Assembly: GCA_037138055.1 (NCBI GenBank)
Contig: JBAXJB010000003.1
Span: forward strand, 20,483 to 84,482
DNA: 64,000 nt
Source: CAITNM01 sp037138055
GTDB taxonomy: Bacteria > Pseudomonadota > Alphaproteobacteria > Paracaedibacterales > CAITNM01
Direction: 5' to 3'
Made by a program: the position numbers and the translations under genes. Of the stretch, positions 1 through 8,445 are shown in pieces (position 1 is the first letter of the stretch; every line of letters begins with the position of its first letter). A model generated the notes under the pieces. It ran no database searches, was not told the DNA's origin, and saw only the letters and a program-made list of their open reading frames with translations.

Positions 1-1614
1 TCTTGCGAAAGTGTTCTTGGGCTGCAAAATCACACAACTAAGGCCACTTGTATTGATGAATGCACAATTATTTCCCTGTCAGATGGTGCACTAAACACGC
101 TGGTTAATTTAAATCCAGACGCGCTGGGTTATTTTAGCGAAAATACATTTGAAAATTTGGGAATAGTTGAAAAACAACCAGCCTCTGCCACAAAATTAAA
201 AACATTCACAGAAACTGCTATGTTTGATTTTGAGGGTAGCATTTGGAGTTGGTTAGCCCTGCTTATTTGTACTCCAGCACTATATGCTTATATGCAAACT
301 CCTGCAATTTCAAGTGACGCCAGAATATTCCTTACGTTTTTAGCAGTATGCATTTTTATGTGGGTATTTCGTTTAGTTCCTTATTATATTCCAGCACTAT
401 TTACCATACTTGGAACTTTAGCTGTCGATATAGCCCCTGTAAAAGTGGTTTTAAGCGGCTTTTCATCTGAAAGCTTCATTATGATTATGGCCCTTTCTGC
501 TGTTAGCTTGGTAGTGATCAAATCAGGTATTTTGTATCGAGCCTTAATTAAATTATTATCGATCAGCAAGTGTAGTTATAATTTCTACAACTTTATTTTA
601 TTTTTCATAGGGTCAATACTTACACTCTTTATTCCAGCAATTGTCACTCGTTGCCAAATTATGGCGCAATTAACTAATGAGGCTAGAGACTTATTAAATA
701 CTAAAAAAACTGATTCGTTCAGCACAAGTTTGGCAGTTACAGGTTTTTTTGGAGCAAGCTTATTCTCAACCATATTTTTTACCGGATCGTTAATGAACTT
801 TTTGGTGCAAAATATTTTACCAACCCAAGAACAAACCCAATTTCAGTCATTAGGCTGGATTAAAGCATCAATGATGATGGGAGCATTTTTTCTTGTTGGT
901 TATTTAGTAGCATTTTGTGCAGTTTTTTTAAACAAGGAAAAATGCGAACTGAAGAAGGAAATCTTAATTTCAAAATTAAATGCTATTGGAAAAATCTCAA
1001 TAATTGAATGGTGCGCAATTTCAGCTGTTGCTTTTTTGAGTGTAGGATTTTTCACATATTTTCAGCACCAAATTCACCCTGCTTGGGTTGCCACCATAAC
1101 TATGGTAGCGCTTGTAGGAGTTGGGGCATTCAGTAAAAAAGATTTTCAAACTGGAATAGACTGGGCATTTATCATTTTCATAGCCACTTGCTCTGGAATT
1201 GGAGCAACTCTGAATTATCTAGGCTTAAATGATATTATTGCTAAAAATCTTGTTAATCTTTTAGGAACAAACTTTAAAGATCCTTTTTATTTTATATCGC
1301 TAATAATCATATCAACACTATTGATTAGGATGTTTTTACCAATAACACCTTCTGTGCTCATTCTATGCACAATATTTATTCCAATTTCAAACTTCTATAA
1401 TATTAGCCCCTGGTTAGCCTCTATAGTGATACTAGTCACAGCGGATATGTGGTTCTTACCTTATCAAAACTTCTTCTATGTTATGTTTGAAGAATTTTCA
1501 AGCAGTAATTACAATCAGAAAAAATTTATTTTATTTAATATTATTATGAACATTGTACGTGTTGGGGCAATTTATTTATCGATGCCTTATTGGTCTAAAC
1601 TTGGTTTGATGTAA
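1..1614 (+). CDS. cNMP-binding domain fused to a DASS/ArsB-like ion transporter (5' partial)
   Basis: The reading frame is open to the first base of the window, so the gene starts upstream; 537 residues are visible. A TTG at 157 could be read as a start, but the in-frame sequence before it looks like real protein. Residues 1-50 resemble the end of a cyclic-nucleotide-binding domain, with VLG, KATCID and a DECTIISL strand followed by a helix ending in NPDAL. The remainder has about 10-12 hydrophobic helices and resembles the SLC13/DASS and ArsB ion-transporter superfamily, which moves anions or dicarboxylates across the inner membrane. The substrate cannot be told. A periplasmic-binding-like gene follows 12 bases later and is probably co-transcribed. 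The transporter assignment is fairly sure; the cNMP domain is inferred from a fragment. Confidence 0.72.
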   Translation, partial: SCESVLGLQNHTTKATCIDECTIISLSDGALNTLVNLNPDALGYFSENTFENLGIVEKQPASATKLKTFTETAMFDFEGSIWSWLALLICTPALYAYMQTPAISSDARIFLTFLAVCIFMWVFRLVPYYIPALFTILGTLAVDIAPVKVVLSGFSSESFIMIMALSAVSLVVIKSGILYRALIKLLSISKCSYNFYNFILFFIGSILTLFIPAIVTRCQIMAQLTNEARDLLNTKKTDSFSTSLAVTGFFGASLFSTIFFTGSLMNFLVQNILPTQEQTQFQSLGWIKASMMMGAFFLVGYLVAFCAVFLNKEKCELKKEILISKLNAIGKISIIEWCAISAVAFLSVGFFTYFQHQIHPAWVATITMVALVGVGAFSKKDFQTGIDWAFIIFIATCSGIGATLNYLGLNDIIAKNLVNLLGTNFKDPFYFISLIIISTLLIRMFLPITPSVLILCTIFIPISNFYNISPWLASIVILVTADMWFLPYQNFFYVMFEEFSSSNYNQKKFILFNIIMNIVRVGAIYLSMPYWSKLGLM

Positions 1615-1626
1615 AAAGGGATTATC

Positions 1627-2667
1627 ATGATTAAATTACGCTTATTATTTGTAGGGTTATTTGTGCTTGGTAGCACCTATTTTTTAGTCAAAGAAAGTAT
1701 TTCAACACCTAGGATTCTTGTATTACAAAGTTATGGAAGTGATTATTCTTGGACACATGATGTTGATGTTGGTATCAAGAAAATTTTGGAAAAAGAAAGT
1801 ACTGTTACCGTAAGATGGCACTATATGGACACAAAAAATCACCCAGAAAAGCATTACTTAGAAAAAATTGGTATTGTTAGTAAACGAGTAATAGATCAAT
1901 TCAAGCCATCCGTGATCATTGCAGTAGATGACGATGCTCAGGAATACGTGACTAAGTACTACAATAACGATCCAAACATTAAGATTGTTTTTTCTGGCGT
2001 AAACGCCACAAGGGAAGAATACGCCTTTGATAAGGCAAATAATGTCACCGGTATTTTAGAACGCTTACCAGTTGATGGCATTGTTGACTCACTACAGCTA
2101 CTTGCAGGAACGACAAATACTATAAAAATAATTCATGTAAGTGATGAGTCAAAAACCGTAAAACTTGATGATAAGTTTTTGCATGCATATAAAGGATGGA
2201 AAAATGTAAAAATGCTTCCTTCACTGCTTGTTTCAACTTTTGATGATTGGAAAATAGCTATTAAAAAAGCCTGCAAAGACGCTGATTATATCGTTATATC
2301 AAATTACAGAAAAATCTATGATGTTAAAGGTAGTGAGAAAAAAGTTCTCCCTAAAGAAATAATGGCATGGACTATGACCAATGCTACTAAGCCAATTATA
2401 GGAATGAATGCGTTTATATTTGAAGATGGTGCGCGTTTAGCAATAGCAACATCCCCTTACGAACAAGGAGAGGTCGCAGCACAGTTTGCACTAGATATTA
2501 TCAAGACAGGCGTTCTACCCCCGCATACTCAAACAAAGCAGTTCGTAGTAGGAATAGATGAAAAAGCTATCATGCAAGGTGGAGAATTTTTTGGACTCCC
2601 AAAAACTTATGTAGCCTATGCTTTGTATTCAGGAAAATTCAGACAAAAGAAAAGTAATGCAAAATAA
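1627..2667 (+). CDS. ABC transporter substrate-binding-like protein (PF04392-type)
   Basis: 346 aa. An N-terminal hydrophobic segment (about residues 5-22) would export or anchor it. The mature part begins with RILVLQSYG and SWTHDVDVGI, the opening typical of ABC_sub_bind/COG2984 periplasmic-binding folds, which also serve as sensor domains of some histidine kinases. The later segments VIIAVDDDAQEYV and IVFSGVN fit the second strand-helix units of that fold. No ABC permease or ATPase lies next to it. The transporter gene 12 bases upstream is its only apparent partner, so a sensing or binding role for that transporter is possible but inferred. The ligand is unknown. Confidence 0.65.
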   Translation: MIKLRLLFVGLFVLGSTYFLVKESISTPRILVLQSYGSDYSWTHDVDVGIKKILEKESTVTVRWHYMDTKNHPEKHYLEKIGIVSKRVIDQFKPSVIIAVDDDAQEYVTKYYNNDPNIKIVFSGVNATREEYAFDKANNVTGILERLPVDGIVDSLQLLAGTTNTIKIIHVSDESKTVKLDDKFLHAYKGWKNVKMLPSLLVSTFDDWKIAIKKACKDADYIVISNYRKIYDVKGSEKKVLPKEIMAWTMTNATKPIIGMNAFIFEDGARLAIATSPYEQGEVAAQFALDIIKTGVLPPHTQTKQFVVGIDEKAIMQGGEFFGLPKTYVAYALYSGKFRQKKSNAK

Positions 2668-2683
2668 TACTCCTTCTCTTACG

Positions 2684-3571
2684 TCATAAGGTAGATGTTT
2701 GAAGCGCTGAATATTGCAATGCTTTCTTAAGCTTTTCAAAAGCAGAAATTTCTAACTGACGCACACGTTCACGAGAAATTGTTAAGTTTTGACTCATTTC
2801 TTCAAGTGTTTTAGGTGGTTCATCTAAGCGCCTGCCGATGATAATTTCTTGCTCCCTAGCATTGAGTGCTTTCATGGCTCCTTGCAATGCGTCACGACGT
2901 TTATCGAACTCATCACGCTGGACGATTTGAATTTCTTGATTGTCGCTTTCATCCGCTAACCAATCCATCCATTCCATAGTGCTTTCGCTATCATTAATTG
3001 GCGTATTTAAAGACGAATCGTGACTTGCTATGCGCTGTTCCATTGACCAGACTTCATCCTCTGACACATTAAGCTTTAACGCTATTTTTTGTACTAATTC
3101 TGGGGTAAGCTGGTCACTGTGAAGCTTACCATCCTTTTCTTGAGCTTCTTGGATAATTGCTCGTTTGGTTTTTTTTAAGGAAAAAAACAGCTTTTTTTGT
3201 GCGGCAGTTGTACCAATTTTTACCAACGACCAGGTATGTAAAATGTAGTCTTGCATGCTGGCCTTAATCCACCACATAGCATAGGTAGAAAAGCGAAATC
3301 CACGGTCTGGCTCATAATGTTTCATGGCTTGCATCATGCCGATATTGCCTTCAGCAATTAAGTCACTAATAGGCAGACCATATCCGCGATAGCCTACTGC
3401 AACTTTTGCTACTAACTTTAGATGCGCTGCTGCCAATTTTTCCATAGCCTTATGGTCTTGGTTTTCACGCCAATCTTTAGCTAGTTTATATTCTTCTTCA
3501 AGACTGAGAACCGCAAGGCTTCGAACCTTTTGTACATATTGATGGTGGTCATGATGCTGCTGCAAAATCAT
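2684..3571 (-). CDS. rpoH: RNA polymerase heat-shock sigma factor RpoH (sigma-32)
   Basis: 295 aa, the normal length for alphaproteobacterial RpoH. Region 2 reads DLIAEGNIGMMQA, then FRFSTYAMWWIKASMQDYI, the core-binding and -10 recognition segment. It is followed by the sigma-32-specific RpoH box, AAQKKLFFSLKK. Region 4 near the C-terminus ends in SRERVRQLEISAFEKLKKAL, the -35 helix-turn-helix. The N-terminus carries a small His cluster (residues 6-10). It directs transcription of heat-shock genes, probably including the clpX-lon pair in this window, although no clear heat-shock promoter was confirmed. It converges on the upstream binding-protein gene with a 16-base gap and no obvious terminator. 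Confidence 0.95.
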   Translation of the reverse strand: MILQQHHDHHQYVQKVRSLAVLSLEEEYKLAKDWRENQDHKAMEKLAAAHLKLVAKVAVGYRGYGLPISDLIAEGNIGMMQAMKHYEPDRGFRFSTYAMWWIKASMQDYILHTWSLVKIGTTAAQKKLFFSLKKTKRAIIQEAQEKDGKLHSDQLTPELVQKIALKLNVSEDEVWSMEQRIASHDSSLNTPINDSESTMEWMDWLADESDNQEIQIVQRDEFDKRRDALQGAMKALNAREQEIIIGRRLDEPPKTLEEMSQNLTISRERVRQLEISAFEKLKKALQYSALQTSTL

Positions 3572-3636
3572 TTACAAATAAGACGCCTGCGTTAAGTTTA
3601 GCTAGTTTTTTATAGCGTATTCAAGCGGGGTATTTT

Positions 3637-5400
3637 TCAACTAGCAATCAGGCCTTCATTGATTTGTTGATTCCATAGTTTTGCATATAAGCCATTTTGT
3701 TGCAGTAATTTAGCATGGGTGCCTGATTCTGCAATTACACCTTGGTCTAATACAAAAATTTTATCAGCATCAACAATGGTGCTAAGCCTATGGGCAATAA
3801 TAATTGTCGTCTGATTTTTAGAAATTTTTTGCAAACTTTCTTGAATGCGCTTTTCAGTAGAACTATCAAGAGCTGAAGTTGCTTCATCAAAAATGAAAAT
3901 CTTTGGTTTTTTAAGTAGCATTCTAGCAATTGCTACTCGCTGTTTTTCACCACCTGATAGTTTCAAACCTCGTTCGCCAACTTTGGTTTCAAGCCCTTCA
4001 GGAAGAGATGCTATAAAACCATCAAGCTCTGCATTTTTAGCAGCATCTTGAATTTCACTAGGAGAAGCTAGTGGAGCACCGTAAGCAATGTTGTAACCAA
4101 GTGTATCGTTGAATAATACAGTGTCTTGCGGCACCATTCCCAAAATATCCCGAAGGCTTGTCTGAGTGATCGACTTTAGGTCTTGGTCATCAATGTAAAT
4201 ACTTCCTTTGCAAGGGTCATAAAACCGAAATAGTAAGCGAGACAACGTTGATTTTCCAGCGCCGGTTGCCCCAACAAACGCTGCTGTTTCACCTGACTGT
4301 ATTTCAAAATTTATATTTTTTAAAATCTGACGATCGGTACCATAGTTAAAGCATATGTTTTCAAACACAACTTTGCCTGTTTTATAGACCAATGGTTTAG
4401 CACCTACAGTGTCTTTAATATCAGATTCTTGATCAAGCAATTCAAACATTTCCCCAAGATTGACGATTCCTTGTTTAATTTCCCGATAAGCAAACCCAAG
4501 GTTAAATAAAGGCATTACCAATTGCAGGGAAAAAGCAAACAATGCAGCAACATCTCCTGGTGTAATTGCACCTATTGCCGCGCGTTTTACAGCAAAAGCA
4601 AGCATTCCACCCAGGCCTATAGAGAATATGATCGCTTGTCCTGCATTTAAAAAGTTAAGGGACCCTCTCAATTTGCGTGATGTTTTTTCATAAACGGCTT
4701 GCACTTCATCGTAACGCCTAACTTCAAATTCTTCATTTCCAAAATACTTTACCGTTTCAAAATTGAGCAAACTATCAATTGCACGTGTTTGGGCTGTGTT
4801 ATCATAAGCATTCATTTGCTTAACAATTTTCAAGCGCTTGGTTGATACAATGATTGTAAATACAACATAAGAGACCATGGTTAAAATCATAATCACACTG
4901 CACCACGGGCTATACCAGATCCATAATAAAACCGATAAAAATACTGTTTCAATTATGCTTGGGAAAATCGTCATCATTAAAAACTGACTAATCATTTCTA
5001 GAGATTTTGTAGCTCGCTCAATAATACGACTAAGCCCACCCGTTTGTCGGTTCAGATGAAATTTTAAGCTTAAAGAATGTAAATGCTTAAAAGTAGTGAC
5101 AGATATTTCACGAAAAACCCGCTGGGTGACAATGTTAAAAGTGTAATCACGAAGTTCGTTAAATGTTTGGGCCAATATACGCACGACAACAAAACCAACT
5201 AAAATGCCAACTGGGAAAATAGCTGGGGTTCTTTCCAGATGATCAATTAAGTATTTAAAAGCAATAGGTCCACATAATACAAATATGCGGCCAATCAATA
5301 AAAACGAGAGTGCACTAACAAGATACATTTTCGCTTTGACCATATTTTTAGGCCATAAATAAACCTTAAGTTTTTTCAGTGTCAGTGTTTTAGTGTTCAT
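3637..5400 (-). CDS. Atm1/ABCB7-type ABC exporter
   Basis: 587 aa half-transporter with a membrane domain (residues 1-320) and an ATPase domain. Walker A is GATGAGKST, the signature is LSGGEKQRVAIARM, Walker B is IFIFDEATSALDS and the switch His is in IIAHRLS. GMVPQDTVLFNDT and the GERGLKLSGGEKQ context are typical of the Atm1/ABCB7/HMT branch, which exports glutathione-linked sulfur or metal compounds from the cytoplasm. Its ATG overlaps the cydX stop by 4 bases (ATGA), placing it at the end of the cytochrome bd operon, where other bacteria often carry the heterodimeric CydDC exporter. By sequence it is Atm1-like rather than CydC or CydD. A link to cytochrome assembly is inferred from position only. 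Confidence 0.88.
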   Translation of the reverse strand: MNTKTLTLKKLKVYLWPKNMVKAKMYLVSALSFLLIGRIFVLCGPIAFKYLIDHLERTPAIFPVGILVGFVVVRILAQTFNELRDYTFNIVTQRVFREISVTTFKHLHSLSLKFHLNRQTGGLSRIIERATKSLEMISQFLMMTIFPSIIETVFLSVLLWIWYSPWCSVIMILTMVSYVVFTIIVSTKRLKIVKQMNAYDNTAQTRAIDSLLNFETVKYFGNEEFEVRRYDEVQAVYEKTSRKLRGSLNFLNAGQAIIFSIGLGGMLAFAVKRAAIGAITPGDVAALFAFSLQLVMPLFNLGFAYREIKQGIVNLGEMFELLDQESDIKDTVGAKPLVYKTGKVVFENICFNYGTDRQILKNINFEIQSGETAAFVGATGAGKSTLSRLLFRFYDPCKGSIYIDDQDLKSITQTSLRDILGMVPQDTVLFNDTLGYNIAYGAPLASPSEIQDAAKNAELDGFIASLPEGLETKVGERGLKLSGGEKQRVAIARMLLKKPKIFIFDEATSALDSSTEKRIQESLQKISKNQTTIIIAHRLSTIVDADKIFVLDQGVIAESGTHAKLLQQNGLYAKLWNQQINEGLIAS

Positions 5401-5489
5401 TCTGCGCTATCCATTTCTAGCCACATGGCATTTAAAATACTAAACGCACATGCAAGGCCTAGCCCTAATATCCAACTAAAGTACCACAT
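5397..5489 (-). CDS. cydX: cytochrome bd oxidase small subunit CydX
   Basis: A 30-aa ORF that is easily missed. It begins MWYFSWILGLGLACAF and continues with NAMWLEMD, the classic CydX/YbgT pattern: one transmembrane helix with W-Y-F-x-W at the N-terminus and an acidic tail. It starts 7 bases after cydB ends, and its stop overlaps the ATG of the downstream ABC exporter. CydX packs against CydA and is needed for stable, active bd oxidase. The motif, position and coupling all agree. Confidence 0.93.
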   Translation of the reverse strand: MWYFSWILGLGLACAFSILNAMWLEMDSAE

Positions 5490-5496
5490 AAATCCT

Positions 5497-6627
5497 CTAA
5501 TACATTTGGGGGTCTGATAAATCTTTTAATACCAATCGTTTGCTGAAAACTTTATACGTCCAGGTGATATAAGCAAGCACAAACGGCAGGAATATCAGCA
5601 CAGCGATAAGCATAATAAATAGGGTAAGCCTTGATGAAGAAGCATCCCAAATAGTTAAGCTATGATTTGGTGCAAGTGTTGATGGTAAAATAAAGGGAAA
5701 AGTTGCCAAACCAGCTGTAGCAATCACCCCGATAATACTAATTGAAGTTCCCAAAAAGCCAACGATGGCTTTTCTTTTACCTGAAACCATAGAAATCAAA
5801 AATCCAAAGCAAGCAATTAACGTTGAAATCATAGCGCTGCTACCAAAGAATCGCACCGACAACTCATCACTTTCTTCTATAAATTGCATGCCAACTATTT
5901 TTGCTAAAATATTTTGAGATCCAGATGTTTCTTCAAGAGTGAATCCAAAGCATGTTCTATTTAAAACAATTCCAGCGCTTGCAAAGCAAATAAGCGCCAG
6001 AAAAGAAAAAGCCTTTTGAACCCCATGCGCTTTTTGAGCAATGGGATGATCTACTTTTAACCGTAAATAAGCAGCGCCGTGCGCTATTAACATGTTCAGA
6101 GAAACCAAGCCTGCAAGCAAAGTAAATGGATTAAATAATTCAAAAAATACACTTTTTGTTTTGAGCATTAGGCTTTCGTCAAAAACAAAAGGAAGTCCCA
6201 GAATGGTGTTGCCAACAGCTATTCCAAAAACCAAACAAGGAATAATACTTGTAATACAAAGGGCCCAATCCCAGCGGTTTCGCCATTCTTGGCTCGGCAT
6301 TTTACTACGAAATTTCAAACCAACCGGGCGTATAATTAAACACGCAAGTACCAAAAACATAGCTAAATACATGGTTGAAAAGGCCACGGCGTACACAATT
6401 GGCCAAGCTGCAAAAATAGCCCCTGCCCCCAAGATAAGCCACACTTGGTTACTTTCCCAAACAGGTGCAATTGTGTTAATCATTAAACGACGCTCATCAT
6501 CTGTTTTAGCTAAAGCTGTAAGAAGACTAGCGACACCTAAATCAAACCCATCAGTTAAAGCAAAACCTGTCAGTAAGACGCCAAGTAACACCCACCAGAT
6601 GATTTGTAACATTTCAAGTGATGGCAT
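5497..6627 (-). CDS. cydB: cytochrome bd ubiquinol oxidase subunit II
   Basis: 376 aa, almost the family's usual length, with about nine transmembrane helices. The N-terminus has the conserved WWVLLGVLLTGFALTDGFDLG stretch in shortened form around residues 11-30, and NTIAPVWESNQVWL is the CydB signature. It forms the bd quinol oxidase with CydA and CydX in the cytoplasmic membrane and serves respiration at low oxygen. It starts one base after cydA ends, so the two are translationally coupled. Confidence 0.95.
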   Translation of the reverse strand: MPSLEMLQIIWWVLLGVLLTGFALTDGFDLGVASLLTALAKTDDERRLMINTIAPVWESNQVWLILGAGAIFAAWPIVYAVAFSTMYLAMFLVLACLIIRPVGLKFRSKMPSQEWRNRWDWALCITSIIPCLVFGIAVGNTILGLPFVFDESLMLKTKSVFFELFNPFTLLAGLVSLNMLIAHGAAYLRLKVDHPIAQKAHGVQKAFSFLALICFASAGIVLNRTCFGFTLEETSGSQNILAKIVGMQFIEESDELSVRFFGSSAMISTLIACFGFLISMVSGKRKAIVGFLGTSISIIGVIATAGLATFPFILPSTLAPNHSLTIWDASSSRLTLFIMLIAVLIFLPFVLAYITWTYKVFSKRLVLKDLSDPQMY

Positions 6628-6628
6628 G

Positions 6629-8170
6629 TTACGCTCCTTTTGTTTTTGAAAACATGTCAGGCCCCACTTTTATATATTTTTTTAAAAGCATCACATCAAA
6701 CACTAAAAGAATTGAATAGAACACCACGAACATTGATAAGGAAATAATAAGAGATGATTTATCAAGATTTGAAGCAGCCATAGAGGTTGGAAGCACGCCT
6801 TCAATAGCCCAAGGTTGCCGTCCATATTCTGCAACGAACCAACCGCTCATAATAGCAATCCACGGCATGGGCAAAATAACAAGACCGCAACGTAAATACC
6901 ATGGGTGCTTTTCAAAACGACGTTTTATGGAATACCAAAAACCAAGCATAAAATACGCTAATAAAATAAATCCAAAAGCAACCATGACTCGGAAAGATAT
7001 GAACAATGGCAAGACATTGGGGACGGTATCATGAGCAGCCTGCTTAATGGTAGCTTCACTTACTTGGTTTAGATCAGAAGTATATTTCTTAAGCAGCAGC
7101 CCATAACCAAGATCATTTTTGTATTTCTCAAACTGTTCTGCAGCATGATGATTTTTTCGGTCTTTTCGAAGGTCTTGAAGGGCAAGATACGCTTTCTGTC
7201 CATTCCTAATACGGGGAATTGCTAATGCCTCAAGTTCAGTAATACCAGGAATTTCCGCGGAAAAAGAACGCGTAGCAATAATTCCTAATAAATAGGGTAA
7301 TTTAACTTCTAAACGGTTTTCATATTTTTCTTGATTTGGAATAGCAAATAGTAAAAGACTAGCTGGCGCTTTTTCTGTATGCCACATAGCTTCCATGGCA
7401 GCAATTTTCATTTTTTGATTCTGGCTTGTTGTGTATCCGCTTTCATCACCTAACACAATCACGCTTAGGGCAGATGCTAAGCCAAAGCTTACAGCTACTG
7501 TCATTGAACGCTTAGCAAATTCAACATGACGTTTTTTCAATAAGTACCAAGAACTAATAGCCATAACGAACATCGCACCAGTAACGTACCCAGCACTAAC
7601 TGTGTGCACGAATTTACACTGCGCCACTGGGTTAAAGAATATTTCATAAAAATTAGTTAGTTCCATACGAAGTGTATCAACATTAAAAACGGAACCTATT
7701 GGGTTTTGCATCCATGCGTTAGCAATAAGAATCCAAAGGGCTGAAAAACTAGTACCAAAGGCTAACCCCCAAGTGACGCACAAGTGCGCCTGATGTGATA
7801 ATTTATTCCACCCAAAGAAAAACAGCCCAATTAAAGTAGCCTCAAGAAAAAAGGCCATCAGCCCTTCAATAGCAAGTAAAGAGCCAAAAATATCACCAAC
7901 GTAATGACTGTAATACGCCCAGTTCGTGCCAAATTGAAATTCCATAGTAATGCCAGTAGCAACACCCATGGCAAAGTTAATACCAAACAACAAACCCCAA
8001 AACTGCGTCATTTGCTTCCATATAGGATTTTTGGTCATTACATAAACGCTTTCCATAATGGCCAACAAAAAACTTAAACCTAAGGTAAGCGGCACAAATA
8101 GAAAATGGTACATAGCAGTAACGCCAAATTGAAGACGAGCTAATTGAACGGCAGTTAACGATTCAAACAT
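6629..8170 (-). CDS. cydA: cytochrome bd ubiquinol oxidase subunit I
   Basis: About 513 aa from the ATG at 8170; a GTG two codons upstream at 8176 is a possible alternative that overlaps the stop of the preceding small gene. The haem b595 ligand His lies in AMYHFLFVPLTLG, the haem b558 ligand His in FVHTVSAGYVTGAM, and the b558 Met in FRVMVAFGF. The quinol-loop end is WFVAEYGRQPWAIEG. It oxidises quinol and reduces oxygen to water in the inner membrane. It is the second gene of a cydP-like/cydA/cydB/cydX/exporter operon with gaps of 0-7 bases. Confidence 0.96.
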   Translation of the reverse strand: MFESLTAVQLARLQFGVTAMYHFLFVPLTLGLSFLLAIMESVYVMTKNPIWKQMTQFWGLLFGINFAMGVATGITMEFQFGTNWAYYSHYVGDIFGSLLAIEGLMAFFLEATLIGLFFFGWNKLSHQAHLCVTWGLAFGTSFSALWILIANAWMQNPIGSVFNVDTLRMELTNFYEIFFNPVAQCKFVHTVSAGYVTGAMFVMAISSWYLLKKRHVEFAKRSMTVAVSFGLASALSVIVLGDESGYTTSQNQKMKIAAMEAMWHTEKAPASLLLFAIPNQEKYENRLEVKLPYLLGIIATRSFSAEIPGITELEALAIPRIRNGQKAYLALQDLRKDRKNHHAAEQFEKYKNDLGYGLLLKKYTSDLNQVSEATIKQAAHDTVPNVLPLFISFRVMVAFGFILLAYFMLGFWYSIKRRFEKHPWYLRCGLVILPMPWIAIMSGWFVAEYGRQPWAIEGVLPTSMAASNLDKSSLIISLSMFVVFYSILLVFDVMLLKKYIKVGPDMFSKTKGA

Positions 8171-8175
8171 ATACA

Positions 8176-8307
8176 CTACTTGGTTAGGTGTTGATCAATT
8201 TGTGTAGAACTTAATTGTATACGGTGGTTACGCACATAAACAATCAAAAGTGTCAAAATGACTAACTTGATGGCAATAGCTATTTTGATATCTTTAAATT
8301 TGGGCAT
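8176..8307 (-). CDS. CydP-like small membrane protein upstream of cydA
   Basis: 43 aa, starting at the ATG at 8307 with a strong GGAGG ribosome site a few bases upstream. It has a short charged N-terminus (MPKFKDIK), one hydrophobic helix (IAIAIKLVILTLLIVYV) and a polar tail. Its stop (TAG) touches the first possible cydA start, so the two are coupled. Size, topology, the I-K-L core and placement just before cydA fit CydP, the putative third small subunit described in some proteobacterial cyd operons. The call rests on position and pattern; no alignment was possible. Confidence 0.6.
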   Translation of the reverse strand: MPKFKDIKIAIAIKLVILTLLIVYVRNHRIQLSSTQIDQHLTK

Positions 8308-8445
8308 TCATACCTCCACTTGACCTCAGTATAGCGTAAGTGAATACAATTTTATAAATATTTTAACAATACTATAAAATATTCCTTGAAAATACAAATG
8401 AACATAATTATATATATTAAAGATAGTTTATTTTGGATCATTATT

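Noticed and set aside
6092..6649. Plus-strand 185-aa open frame antisense to cydB
   Set aside because: cydB on the other strand is a complete, well-conserved protein; the antisense translation shows no family features.
8312..8385. FNR- or ArcA-type operator in front of the cyd operon
   Set aside because: No TTGAT-N4-ATCAA or similar site is visible; only a lone TATACT-like -10 was seen, without a matching -35.
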